Shown: positions 9,378 to 17,001 of the stretch, piece after piece
How the letters are laid out: each line of letters starts with the position of its first letter
Numbering within the stretch: position 1 is the stretch's first letter
From: Paludibacteraceae bacterium
GTDB lineage: Bacteria > Bacteroidota > Bacteroidia > Bacteroidales > Paludibacteraceae
Reading direction: 5' to 3'
Assembly: GCA_031292565.1 (NCBI GenBank)
Contig: JARLGW010000001.1
Location: 868,001 to 932,000, forward strand
DNA length: 64,000 nt
Translations under genes and position numbers: made by a program
Notes under the pieces: generated by a model
Databases searched by the model: none
What the model saw: the letters and a program-made list of their open reading frames with translations, nothing else
What the model was told of the DNA's origin: nothing

Positions 9378-11729
9378 CTAAAAATCTATTTTATAACTCA
9401 GCACAGGTAATACCATCGTTATATCATATTCATCCACTTTTTTAGTTTGATAATTATAATAGAAGCCTGCATTGATAGGTGTACACAATAGGTTCTTAAT
9501 TTGCAAAGCCCAGGTAGTTGAATATTTTCGTTTATTTATCTTGTAGGTCAACGTCAAATCCATGTAATAAACGGGTTTAAATTGTTTATCAAAAGCCTTA
9601 GTCTGGTCATACAGCACATCTTTGGTTGCCTCATCGGCAGTGTATGGCGTATAATGGTCGCCACCCAATATATTCAATCGCCCGTTAACCCCAAATACCC
9701 TATTGTTCTTCCTAAAAAACTCCTTCCCTATCACAAGGTTCATTACATAGCCTTTATTAAAACGGGTGCTACGCCATACCCCATCACCCGCCTTATATTT
9801 TGAGCTGAACAAAGAAACCGTCATCAAGTAATAATAATTGTCGTTCATAAAACGCTCCAAGGTAAAGTCCACACCAATGTTTCTACCCTCACAGTTATTC
9901 ACCAACGAATCGCGAAAAGTTTCGTCCTGAGTGAAATTTATCATGGAAAACGAACTATCCCTTATACCCGGCACATGATACAGGTATTGAAAATATGATT
10001 CCGCTTTGAAACGAAGCTTTTTACTTATAGCCCAATCATACCCCAACACAAAATGATGTGCCTTAGAGAAATCAAGCGATTGGTTTGGATAATAATCTTT
10101 CCCGTTTACCAGATAATGCACCCTGTAAATTCTCAATTCCTCTAGCTGGCTGTGGTTGCCATACCCAAAGCTAAACGTCTGTTTTTCGGTAGCCTGCCAT
10201 TTCACCGCGAAGCGGGGTTCAAAAGAATGTTTTCCGCTCAAGGCAAAATAATTAAAATGCAAGCCACCCGAAATATTTAGGTTGGAAGTAATATCATATT
10301 TATGTTGCGCGTAAATCTCCGTGAGCGAAGTGCTTGCTTTTTCATCCACGAAAGTTTGGTAAGTAGCAGGCTTATTCTCTTCTTCCGTGGTACTCATTTT
10401 TAAATTATAATACATCAAGTTGTGGCAAAACCCTACCCGTAACATGTTAGCTGCATTAAACTTATAGTTTATTACAGAACTCAATATCACCTTCCCCGAA
10501 TTGTTTCTAAGATAAGTATCCGGGCGAGGCACCAAATTATCGTCCAAACGATTAAAAGTCCATTCGTTGGTAGCCCCTGTGGCCGCTATGCTCGTATTGG
10601 TATAAGCCTGTTTATTCAACTTATATTTATGCGAAAGGCCACAAGCACCCATTTCCTGCGTACTTGTATATGTCTGCCTATCTATATTATATTTCCATTT
10701 GGCAGAATCCTGTTCATACGGCTTTTCATTTTTATCCAAGCCACCAATACCCCACAAAGCAAAAGTGCCGACTTTTCGGGTAGGAAAATTCAATTTAAAA
10801 GAAAAATCCTGGTATTTAGGCACTTCGTCAGTAGTTAATAAACCTACCTTACTAAACAAACCAGTGGTGGAATACCTATAATTAAACAAATAGGATGAAC
10901 CGCTTTTTTTACAGATAGGGCCTTCCGACGAAACGTCGATTCCCAACAGCCCCAATTGAATAGCATGTTCGTATTTCTCATTATTTCCTGTTCGTAACTT
11001 CATGTCAAACACTCCGGCCAACGCGTTTCCATATTCAGCAGGAAAAGCCCCCGTGTAAAAATCAGAATTTGACATCATCTGGCTACTGAAAATTGTAACG
11101 GCTCCCCCGCCCACCATATTACCACCTGCAAAATGGTTGGGGTTGGCTATATCCACGCCTTCCAATCGCCACGATACCCCTTTGGGCGAGTTACCACGAA
11201 CCACGATACCATTATCCTGTACGTTTCCTACGGCAACCCCGGCAAAGGCGGATGCCATACGAGCCGGATCGTCCAACCCTCCGGCATAACGGCGGGTTTC
11301 CTCCACGGTAAACGAACGGGCACTTATCATAGCCATCGTATTTAATGGTTTATCCTTTGGCGAACGTACCGTGATCGACTTTAATTGATTTACCGATTGT
11401 TTCAACCCTACGCTTACCTCTACTTCTTTTGCCGAGGACACCAACACTTCGGACACCGAGGTGGAATCATAACCTATATAGCTTATTTTCAGATTATATC
11501 GACCAATAGGCACTTCGGTAATTTTGAAATCACCATTCATATCCGTAACGCCACAAAGCGAAGGGTCAGCCAATTGAACACAAACAGATGCGCCTATTAA
11601 TGGCATTTGCGTTTCATTATCCACCACCTTTCCCTTTATTACCTGAACCAGTTTTTGAGCTCGCAACGGGATGAAAAAAAGCAATAGCAGTACTAACGCG
11701 TTAGCTATAACGCGACAACAATTTTTCAT
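9378..11729 (-). CDS. TonB-dependent receptor with N-terminal carboxypeptidase-regulatory-like domain
   Basis: The start is placed at 11729 because this Met begins a clear signal peptide (MKNCCRVIANALVLLLLFF), giving 783 aa. A CarboxypepD-reg-like beta-sandwich follows (about 30-105, with VDNETQMPLIGASV), then a plug domain (RSFTVEETRRYAGGLDDPAR, NGIVVRGNSPKG) and a long beta-barrel ending in an aromatic strand (LSYKIDF). It should be an outer-membrane importer energised by TonB-ExbBD. No SusD partner follows, so it is not a standard SusCD glycan pair. It lies downstream of a sigma/FecR unit on the same strand, but a 293-bp gap filled by palindromic repeats separates it from the preceding gene, so cotranscription is uncertain. 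The substrate is unknown. Confidence 0.9.
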   Translation of the reverse strand: MKNCCRVIANALVLLLLFFIPLRAQKLVQVIKGKVVDNETQMPLIGASVCVQLADPSLCGVTDMNGDFKITEVPIGRYNLKISYIGYDSTSVSEVLVSSAKEVEVSVGLKQSVNQLKSITVRSPKDKPLNTMAMISARSFTVEETRRYAGGLDDPARMASAFAGVAVGNVQDNGIVVRGNSPKGVSWRLEGVDIANPNHFAGGNMVGGGAVTIFSSQMMSNSDFYTGAFPAEYGNALAGVFDMKLRTGNNEKYEHAIQLGLLGIDVSSEGPICKKSGSSYLFNYRYSTTGLFSKVGLLTTDEVPKYQDFSFKLNFPTRKVGTFALWGIGGLDKNEKPYEQDSAKWKYNIDRQTYTSTQEMGACGLSHKYKLNKQAYTNTSIAATGATNEWTFNRLDDNLVPRPDTYLRNNSGKVILSSVINYKFNAANMLRVGFCHNLMYYNLKMSTTEEENKPATYQTFVDEKASTSLTEIYAQHKYDITSNLNISGGLHFNYFALSGKHSFEPRFAVKWQATEKQTFSFGYGNHSQLEELRIYRVHYLVNGKDYYPNQSLDFSKAHHFVLGYDWAISKKLRFKAESYFQYLYHVPGIRDSSFSMINFTQDETFRDSLVNNCEGRNIGVDFTLERFMNDNYYYLMTVSLFSSKYKAGDGVWRSTRFNKGYVMNLVIGKEFFRKNNRVFGVNGRLNILGGDHYTPYTADEATKDVLYDQTKAFDKQFKPVYYMDLTLTYKINKRKYSTTWALQIKNLLCTPINAGFYYNYQTKKVDEYDITMVLPVLSYKIDF

Positions 11730-11820
11730 GATAATTTTATTTATTTTTACAGTAAAGAGGTTACAAACCAAAGTTCGATATAAGAGAAAATATTATATAT
11801 TTGACAAACAGACAATTGTT

Positions 11821-11960
11821 CTCCGTAGGAGATTGATTTCAATAGAAAAAAGCTTATATATAAAAACCTTTTCCCGTAGGGAATACATATATTTATCCCC
11901 TCACGGGGAACAGGTTCTTCTTGTTTTGCTTTTCTATTGAAATGTATTGCCTACGGCAAA
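11821..11960. repeat. Intergenic palindrome array / miniature inverted-repeat element, copy 1
   Basis: Four short palindromes lie in 140 bp: CTCCGTAGGAG (11821), TTCCCGTAGGGAA (11871), CCCC-TCAC-GGGG (11897) and TTGCCTACGGCAA (11947). A perfect 14-bp inverted repeat (11836-11849 and 11930-11943) bounds the two inner ones, giving a 108-bp unit. The same unit, inverted and including the flanking TTGCCTACGGCAA palindrome, is at 58244-58372. No protein is encoded. Confidence 0.8.
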
Positions 11961-12022
11961 AAATACATTGATTATCAAAATTTTAAATATATTTTTATAT
12001 CAAACAGGTTACAAGCATCGGG

Positions 12023-13204
12023 TTACAAAAACCGCAAACCGATTTTCACACCTGCCCAGCTCTTTAGGTTATACCTGCCACTCGTCTCGTTGGTGAAAGA
12101 GTACGGAGCAATTGAGGAATAAGTTTCATCGTAACGGGAATTGCCTGTGTCGGTAGAAAGAAAATTGTAAGTCAAAGCTACAAACACTGAAGTTTTAGCA
12201 CCTATATTACGGTCGATACCCACGGCAATCTTGTACAAGCGGTTATTGGTACAAACATCCGATTCTTTAATAATTTGCTGATAAGAAAGATCAACATCAA
12301 GCAATGTTTTTTCATTTAACGAAAAAGAAGACCCTACGCCCCAGCCATAGTTCCACAACGGACTGTCGAAATTATTCGGACGCATACCTACTATAAGCAT
12401 GGTGTGGAATTTCTTTATTCCCGAACGAAATGCCACATTGGTATAAAAAAGTTCATCACCCGAAATCTCCAGTTTATGATACCCTCCTTTTTTCACCCAA
12501 TTAATAATGCCCACAGGAGTACCTTCGCAAGTATCGGAAACATTGATAAATCCTACCTGTGTTCCCTTCAACCGCGAAGTGCTGTTGAGCAAGCCTGATA
12601 TTTGAACGCTCTTTACTTCTTTTGCATGGTTTATCAATCCGGCTATCTGCACATTAGCAGAACCTTTGGCATTATTAACCACACCGGCTATTTGGCATTT
12701 ACCTGCACTCGAAGCATTGTTCAACAAACCGGATATTTGAACGGCAGCCGTATCGGTAGTAATATTTGCAGCCCCGGCACATTGCACGTTGGAACCTTTG
12801 GACACGTGGTTTACCAGCCCGGCTAATTGCACACCCGAAGCCGACTTTGCAAAATTGAAAACACCGGCTCCTTGAAACCCGGAGGAAGAACCGCCCACGC
12901 AGTTACCGATTCCGACCAACTGGCATTTGCCTGCATCGCGCCGATCGAAATTGACAATGGAACCCATTTCAAACCCTTGTACTTGATTAATGCTACCTGC
13001 TAAAATATTGATAGAGACGTTGCAGGAAACTTTGTCGGAGGAAAAACCATCCGTTCCCAAATAAGGAAGGATGGACACTTGACCCTTACGATGAACAACA
13101 TCGTCGGACGAAGAAGCTTGCTTTTGAATGGATTGAGAATAAAGATCGGGAAAAGTGAAAAAGAAAGCCCCTATAAAAAAGGCAAGAATAATGTTAGTTT
13201 TCAT
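12023..13204 (-). CDS. Secreted 15-residue-repeat solenoid protein with C-terminal barrel-like domain
   Basis: The protein has 393 aa and a signal peptide (about 1-24). Residues 65-240 are about eleven tandem repeats with a strict 15-residue period in the middle (consensus xxVQIAGLxNxAxxx; the V/C position recurs at 125, 140, 155, 170, 185 and 200). The last 150 residues, starting at GYHKLEIS, alternate hydrophobic and polar residues and end in LRFL, which resembles an outer-membrane barrel. Similar GxxN repeats occur in Leptospira surface proteins (LA_2272 type, from memory). It is a paralogue of the next gene upstream: repeats and C-terminal domain align, but the STN domain is missing. The gap to that gene is 72 bp, same strand. 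Function unknown. Confidence 0.75.
   Translation of the reverse strand: MKTNIILAFFIGAFFFTFPDLYSQSIQKQASSSDDVVHRKGQVSILPYLGTDGFSSDKVSCNVSINILAGSINQVQGFEMGSIVNFDRRDAGKCQLVGIGNCVGGSSSGFQGAGVFNFAKSASGVQLAGLVNHVSKGSNVQCAGAANITTDTAAVQISGLLNNASSAGKCQIAGVVNNAKGSANVQIAGLINHAKEVKSVQISGLLNSTSRLKGTQVGFINVSDTCEGTPVGIINWVKKGGYHKLEISGDELFYTNVAFRSGIKKFHTMLIVGMRPNNFDSPLWNYGWGVGSSFSLNEKTLLDVDLSYQQIIKESDVCTNNRLYKIAVGIDRNIGAKTSVFVALTYNFLSTDTGNSRYDETYSSIAPYSFTNETSGRYNLKSWAGVKIGLRFL
12485..13012 (-). repeat. Coding tandem repeats, 45-bp period
   Basis: This stretch encodes residues 65-240 of the 393-aa protein: about eleven units of 15 residues with recurrent VQIAGLxN cores. The DNA copies have diverged although the protein period is exact, so selection acts on the fold rather than on recent DNA duplication. 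Confidence 0.75.
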
Positions 13205-13276
13205 AAGAGTGTTGTTTTGTTTTATAACTCTATGACAACCTTATGAAAGCATACCCCCACGAGGCATGAAAAAAAA

Positions 13277-15181
13277 TTAAAAAAATCGCAAAGCGGCGGT
13301 AGCACCCACCCAAGTTTGCAGCAACCTACCACCGGAAGAGGTTTGAGTAGTTAAAGTATAAGGAGCAAGATGCCGGTAATCATCGTAATGATTGGATTCT
13401 GTATCGCTGACTAATACATTATATGATACCCCTAAGGCAATGGACATTTTTTTAAACACCTTCCGATCAACCCCCACGTATAACCGGCTTTGATGACCGG
13501 AGTAATCAACGTATCGGGAAGTAAAAAACCTGTGAGACGACAAGTCTATATCCATAAGCCATTTATCAGGATTACCAAAAGAAAGCCCCAACCCAAAACC
13601 ACAAGTGTAAAGTCCCACGGAATTATTAGTGGCAACCCCCGCGGCAAATATGGTATGCAGGAACTTCATCCCGGTGCGGAAAGAGAGATTGGCAAACGAC
13701 ATTTCGTTGTAAGACACTTCCAATTTATGATAGCCCGATTTGCAATAGCTGAACACCCCCACGGGAACTCCCGAACAGGAGTCGGATAAGTTTATAATAC
13801 CCAACTGCAAAGCTTTCACCTTACGAGCCTTATTTATAAAACTCGAAACTTGCACGCTGGCTTCGGTGGCAGTATTAACACAGCCCGATAGTTGTATGCC
13901 TACCGTATCGGCCGTATTAACCAAACCCGTGGCTTGTATCCCCACCGAATCAGCTCGGTTTGTTAAACTCGAAAATTGTATATCGGCTTTAGCTGAACGA
14001 TTTAACAGCCCCGACACTTGCACCCCTGCTTTAGTTCGAGCCCGGTTGTACAGTCCGGCTACTTGCAGCGGAGACTCCGAAGCTACATTAAGAAGCCCGG
14101 CCATTTGCATCATTTCATTTTGTTGAGCCTTATTGAGCAAGCCGGATAATTGCACCTTGGATTTCTGCGTTATATTTACAATACCCGCAAGTTGTACAGG
14201 TGCTACACTTGAAGCCATATTTACAACCCCGGCACATTGCACGCCTTTTACGGTATCGGAATAATTTAAAATTCCGGCACCTTGAAATCCGGTAGACGTT
14301 CCGCCTGTTAAATTTCCAATTCCGGCCAATTGGCACACACCTGCATCTGTTCGGATAATGTTAAGCAAGCCTGCAAACGTAGCCTTTCGCACGCTATAGG
14401 CATATCCCACTGTTAAATTTAGGGCAACATCGTTGCCCGTGTTTCCGCTCAACAAAGCATTGGTGCTGACAAGCGGCATAAGCGAAATCTGTACTTTACG
14501 GAAAACAGAATCGGTAAGGTTGCGCGAATGAACTTTGAGCTGCTTGGGTATAAGCCACGAAGGCATGATGCTACGCCAAGCCACCACGGGCTTTTTTTTC
14601 GTGGCCAAGGTATCATTTTGCAAATCTACTTCTATTATGTCTTTAGCTTTATCGGCATCGGCAAGCAATAAAGTATCCACATATCCTTTTTTGCTAATAT
14701 GCAAATCGGTAAGCGATTTATTGGCTGGTACTTTTAAGCTGAAATACCCATATTGGTCGGTTATGGCGGCAACTCCTAACTTTTTGTCGTACACGCTAGC
14801 CTCGGTAAGCTTGGCTCCCGATTTTTTATCATAAACATAGCCTTCCAGTTTCTTTGTTTCCTGATTTAGAGCTGAATTTTTCCGCAAAATAACATAATTT
14901 CCTTTGGCTTTGTAACTAACCTCGTCGTGAAACATAGCGTTTAGCACCATTTTCACAGGCTTGTTTGTCATATTTAAGCTTACCGGGTTATGCACACCAA
15001 CGGCTGTAGGGCTGTAGGAAAACACCAACCCTGCCTGTTTGGAAACGGAGGTAAGTACATTTTCCACAGGCTGATTGCTCACCTCCACGGTAACACGGCG
15101 TTCCAACACAGAGCCTGAGGTTTGAGCATGCAGCAGAATACCAAAAAAAAGGAAGAATATAGGAGTAACGAATCGCATCAT
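13277..15181 (-). CDS. STN-domain / carboxypeptidase-regulatory-like / 15-residue-repeat solenoid surface protein
   Basis: Four regions are visible (numbering from the alternative ATG at 15199): signal peptide; STN domain (about 30-105, with FSYSPTAVGV and MTNKPVKMVLNAMF); carboxypeptidase-regulatory-like domain (about 117-193); about fourteen repeats of 14-16 residues (274-487, consensus VQLAGLxNxA); and a 150-residue barrel-like C-terminus ending LRFF. STN domains normally sit on TonB-dependent receptors or secretins and talk to FecR-type anti-sigma factors. The fecR-like gene is directly upstream, so this protein probably feeds the sigma pathway, by inference. ATG 15181 is chosen because the signal peptide then starts with a short basic N-region; ATG 15199 would overlap fecR by 14 bp. 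Confidence 0.75.
   Translation of the reverse strand: MMRFVTPIFFLFFGILLHAQTSGSVLERRVTVEVSNQPVENVLTSVSKQAGLVFSYSPTAVGVHNPVSLNMTNKPVKMVLNAMFHDEVSYKAKGNYVILRKNSALNQETKKLEGYVYDKKSGAKLTEASVYDKKLGVAAITDQYGYFSLKVPANKSLTDLHISKKGYVDTLLLADADKAKDIIEVDLQNDTLATKKKPVVAWRSIMPSWLIPKQLKVHSRNLTDSVFRKVQISLMPLVSTNALLSGNTGNDVALNLTVGYAYSVRKATFAGLLNIIRTDAGVCQLAGIGNLTGGTSTGFQGAGILNYSDTVKGVQCAGVVNMASSVAPVQLAGIVNITQKSKVQLSGLLNKAQQNEMMQMAGLLNVASESPLQVAGLYNRARTKAGVQVSGLLNRSAKADIQFSSLTNRADSVGIQATGLVNTADTVGIQLSGCVNTATEASVQVSSFINKARKVKALQLGIINLSDSCSGVPVGVFSYCKSGYHKLEVSYNEMSFANLSFRTGMKFLHTIFAAGVATNNSVGLYTCGFGLGLSFGNPDKWLMDIDLSSHRFFTSRYVDYSGHQSRLYVGVDRKVFKKMSIALGVSYNVLVSDTESNHYDDYRHLAPYTLTTQTSSGGRLLQTWVGATAALRFF
13739..14380 (-). 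repeat. Coding tandem repeats, period 42-48 bp
   Basis: It encodes about fourteen units of 14-16 residues with core V/I-Q-x-A/S-G-L-x-N in the STN-domain protein. The period is looser than in the neighbouring paralogue. Confidence 0.75.
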
Positions 15182-15185
15182 AAAG

Positions 15186-16205
15186 TTAGTTATCTGCATC
15201 TAAAGCATTTAGCAAGTAGCCTTTTTCAGTTTTAGACACTGTTAGGCCTAAGGTTGCCGACATTACATCTACAATTGAGGCTGTTTTTTCGTTGTTGAAT
15301 GTAACGGTAATTGTTTGATTGCCCAACTTGTTATCTCCCAGCAGAATGGCATCAGAATAAGCGGCATTAAGTTGTTTTATCACGTCGGACAAACGGGCAT
15401 TGACAAACACGAATTTACGGGTTTTGTATGCTACCGCGTTCGGATTGGCCACATTCGTTTTGGTAAACGTTTTTGTTTTCCTGCAATAAATACCTGTTTC
15501 GCCTTTGTGTAGCAAGATGCCCGACTGGGTGTTTGTGTAGAACGAAACTTCTCCATCCTGAACAAAGACTTCAATAGTAGGGCTTCCGGGCACCGCCTTC
15601 ACGTTGAAAGAAGTACCAATGTCTTCTATCAAGGTTTCCTGGGCTTTAACTACCAACTGGGTATCGGAAGCATGTGTAACATGAATAAAGGCTTCGCCCG
15701 AAAGGATCAATTCTTTTTTCTTTTCTTTTTTATTCTGTTTAAACACGATGGAGCTATTCTTGTTGAGGCATACCTGGGCATTACCGCCAAATGCATGCGT
15801 TACAGGCTGGCTATTGCTGGCAATAGTGTATTTCACCTCGTCCTGTTGCTTGCCCGAAAGTAAATGAAAAACAGCCGCAGAAACCAATACCAGCAAAAAG
15901 ATTGCGGCAACCTGCATCCACCGGTTTCTTATAAGTGGGTACGACTTGCGCTTCACCACCTCCGTTGGGGCGGGTTGACTATTCATTTTTGCTTTCACCG
16001 TTTGCCAAGCTTTTTCGGTATCAACCGGAATAAAGGGACGACAATTGCCGGCTTTTTCATATACAAGACGAAGTTCATCAACATACTTCCTGTTATCGAC
16101 CGAAGCCGACATCCATCCCTGAAGCAAATCATGCTCCTGCGGTGTGGCTTCACCTACAAGGTATTTGGCCACTATGACGTCGATATGTTTCTTACTTGTA
16201 ATCAA
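15186..16205 (-). CDS. FecR-family anti-sigma factor
   Basis: The protein has 339 aa. The N-terminal cytoplasmic anti-sigma region (VAKYLVGEATPQEHDLLQGWM) is followed by one membrane helix (about 96-114, VAAIFLLVLVSAAVF), the periplasmic FecR domain (GEAFIHVTH, VQDGEVSFYT) and a C-terminal STN-like DUF4974 region (RLSDVIKQLNAAYSD). FecR proteins hold an ECF sigma factor and release it when an outer-membrane partner signals. The start is TTG, overlapping the TGA of the sigma gene by four bases (TTGA); no in-frame ATG preserves the N-terminal domain. The expected partner is the STN-domain protein encoded immediately downstream. Confidence 0.9.
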   Translation of the reverse strand: MITSKKHIDVIVAKYLVGEATPQEHDLLQGWMSASVDNRKYVDELRLVYEKAGNCRPFIPVDTEKAWQTVKAKMNSQPAPTEVVKRKSYPLIRNRWMQVAAIFLLVLVSAAVFHLLSGKQQDEVKYTIASNSQPVTHAFGGNAQVCLNKNSSIVFKQNKKEKKKELILSGEAFIHVTHASDTQLVVKAQETLIEDIGTSFNVKAVPGSPTIEVFVQDGEVSFYTNTQSGILLHKGETGIYCRKTKTFTKTNVANPNAVAYKTRKFVFVNARLSDVIKQLNAAYSDAILLGDNKLGNQTITVTFNNEKTASIVDVMSATLGLTVSKTEKGYLLNALDADN

Positions 16206-16816
16206 AAAATATTTGATATTATGATTAACACAATGGTTATAAAATAATCCTTCAATTGCACTCGCATAATGCGCAACGCTTTACCCATCTGGTTTTCAAC
16301 TGTTTTCACAGCAATGTTTAGTTGGTCGGCTATTTCGGCATACGTGAGATCTTCAAAACGGCTCAATCGAAACACTTTACCACATTGTGGAGGAAGTGAT
16401 TCCACCGCGTCGGCTATTAAGCCTTCCAATTCGTGAGTTAAAATAGGTTGGGTCGTGTCCATGGGTTCGTCCCCCTCCACGTGTTTCACATAATCACCAT
16501 GAGCCTGCCTCACTTTATTATGTTTTATCTGATTAAAACATCTGTTTCGCACGGATTGATATAGATATGACTTTACCGAGATTTGAATATTTAGCTCCGC
16601 TCGTTTTTCCCAAAGAAGGAGAAAAATGCTTTGCACCACCTCCTCGGCCTCGGCCATATCGTTCACAAAAGTATTGGCATAATTGCACAAGCATTCATAA
16701 TATGTTTTGAATACCTGCTCAAAAGCCGACTCATCGCCTTGCTGTAATGCTTTTGCTATTTTGCTATCCGTTAATGACACACAATCTTCTTTTAAATACG
16801 GATCAACATAGGGCAA
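16202..16816 (-). CDS. ECF-type RNA polymerase sigma-70 factor
   Basis: The protein has 204 aa. Region 2 (AFEQVFKTYYECLCNYANTF, AEEVVQSIFLLLWEKR) and region 4 (LPPQCGKVFRLSRFEDLTYA, AEIADQLNIAVKTVENQ) are both intact, as in the Bacteroidota FecI-like group. The last 14 residues are hydrophobic (FITIVLIIISNIF), an unusual tail for a cytosolic sigma factor. It overlaps the fecR-like gene by 4 bp, so the two are translationally coupled. Targets probably include its own operon. It is the first gene of the leftward unit. Confidence 0.93.
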   Translation of the reverse strand: MPYVDPYLKEDCVSLTDSKIAKALQQGDESAFEQVFKTYYECLCNYANTFVNDMAEAEEVVQSIFLLLWEKRAELNIQISVKSYLYQSVRNRCFNQIKHNKVRQAHGDYVKHVEGDEPMDTTQPILTHELEGLIADAVESLPPQCGKVFRLSRFEDLTYAEIADQLNIAVKTVENQMGKALRIMRVQLKDYFITIVLIIISNIF

Positions 16817-17001
16817 TGGCAGAACTTGACTCTTTCTATTAGTAAGACAAGTTCAAGCCGTGTTACCCCCATGTATTAAATAAATATTTTTACAAGTTCC
16901 GAGAAACGAGTTAAAACCTATCTTTCTAATCTTTTAGCAAAGTGAAATTGAAAGGTTAAACCCGGCTCAGACACTCACCGCGTGTGTAGGTTGGTAGGTA
17001 G

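Noticed and set aside
11671..11940. 89-codon frame across the palindrome array
   Set aside because: It is antisense to the receptor signal peptide and then reads through the palindromes; such frames are common by-products of these arrays.
16822..16899. Direct repeats GAACTTGT and an inverted GAACTTG pair upstream of the sigma gene
   Set aside because: The 7-8 bp matches are short and AT-poor by chance alone could give them; no promoter box lies at a fitting distance, so they are not listed as a regulatory site.
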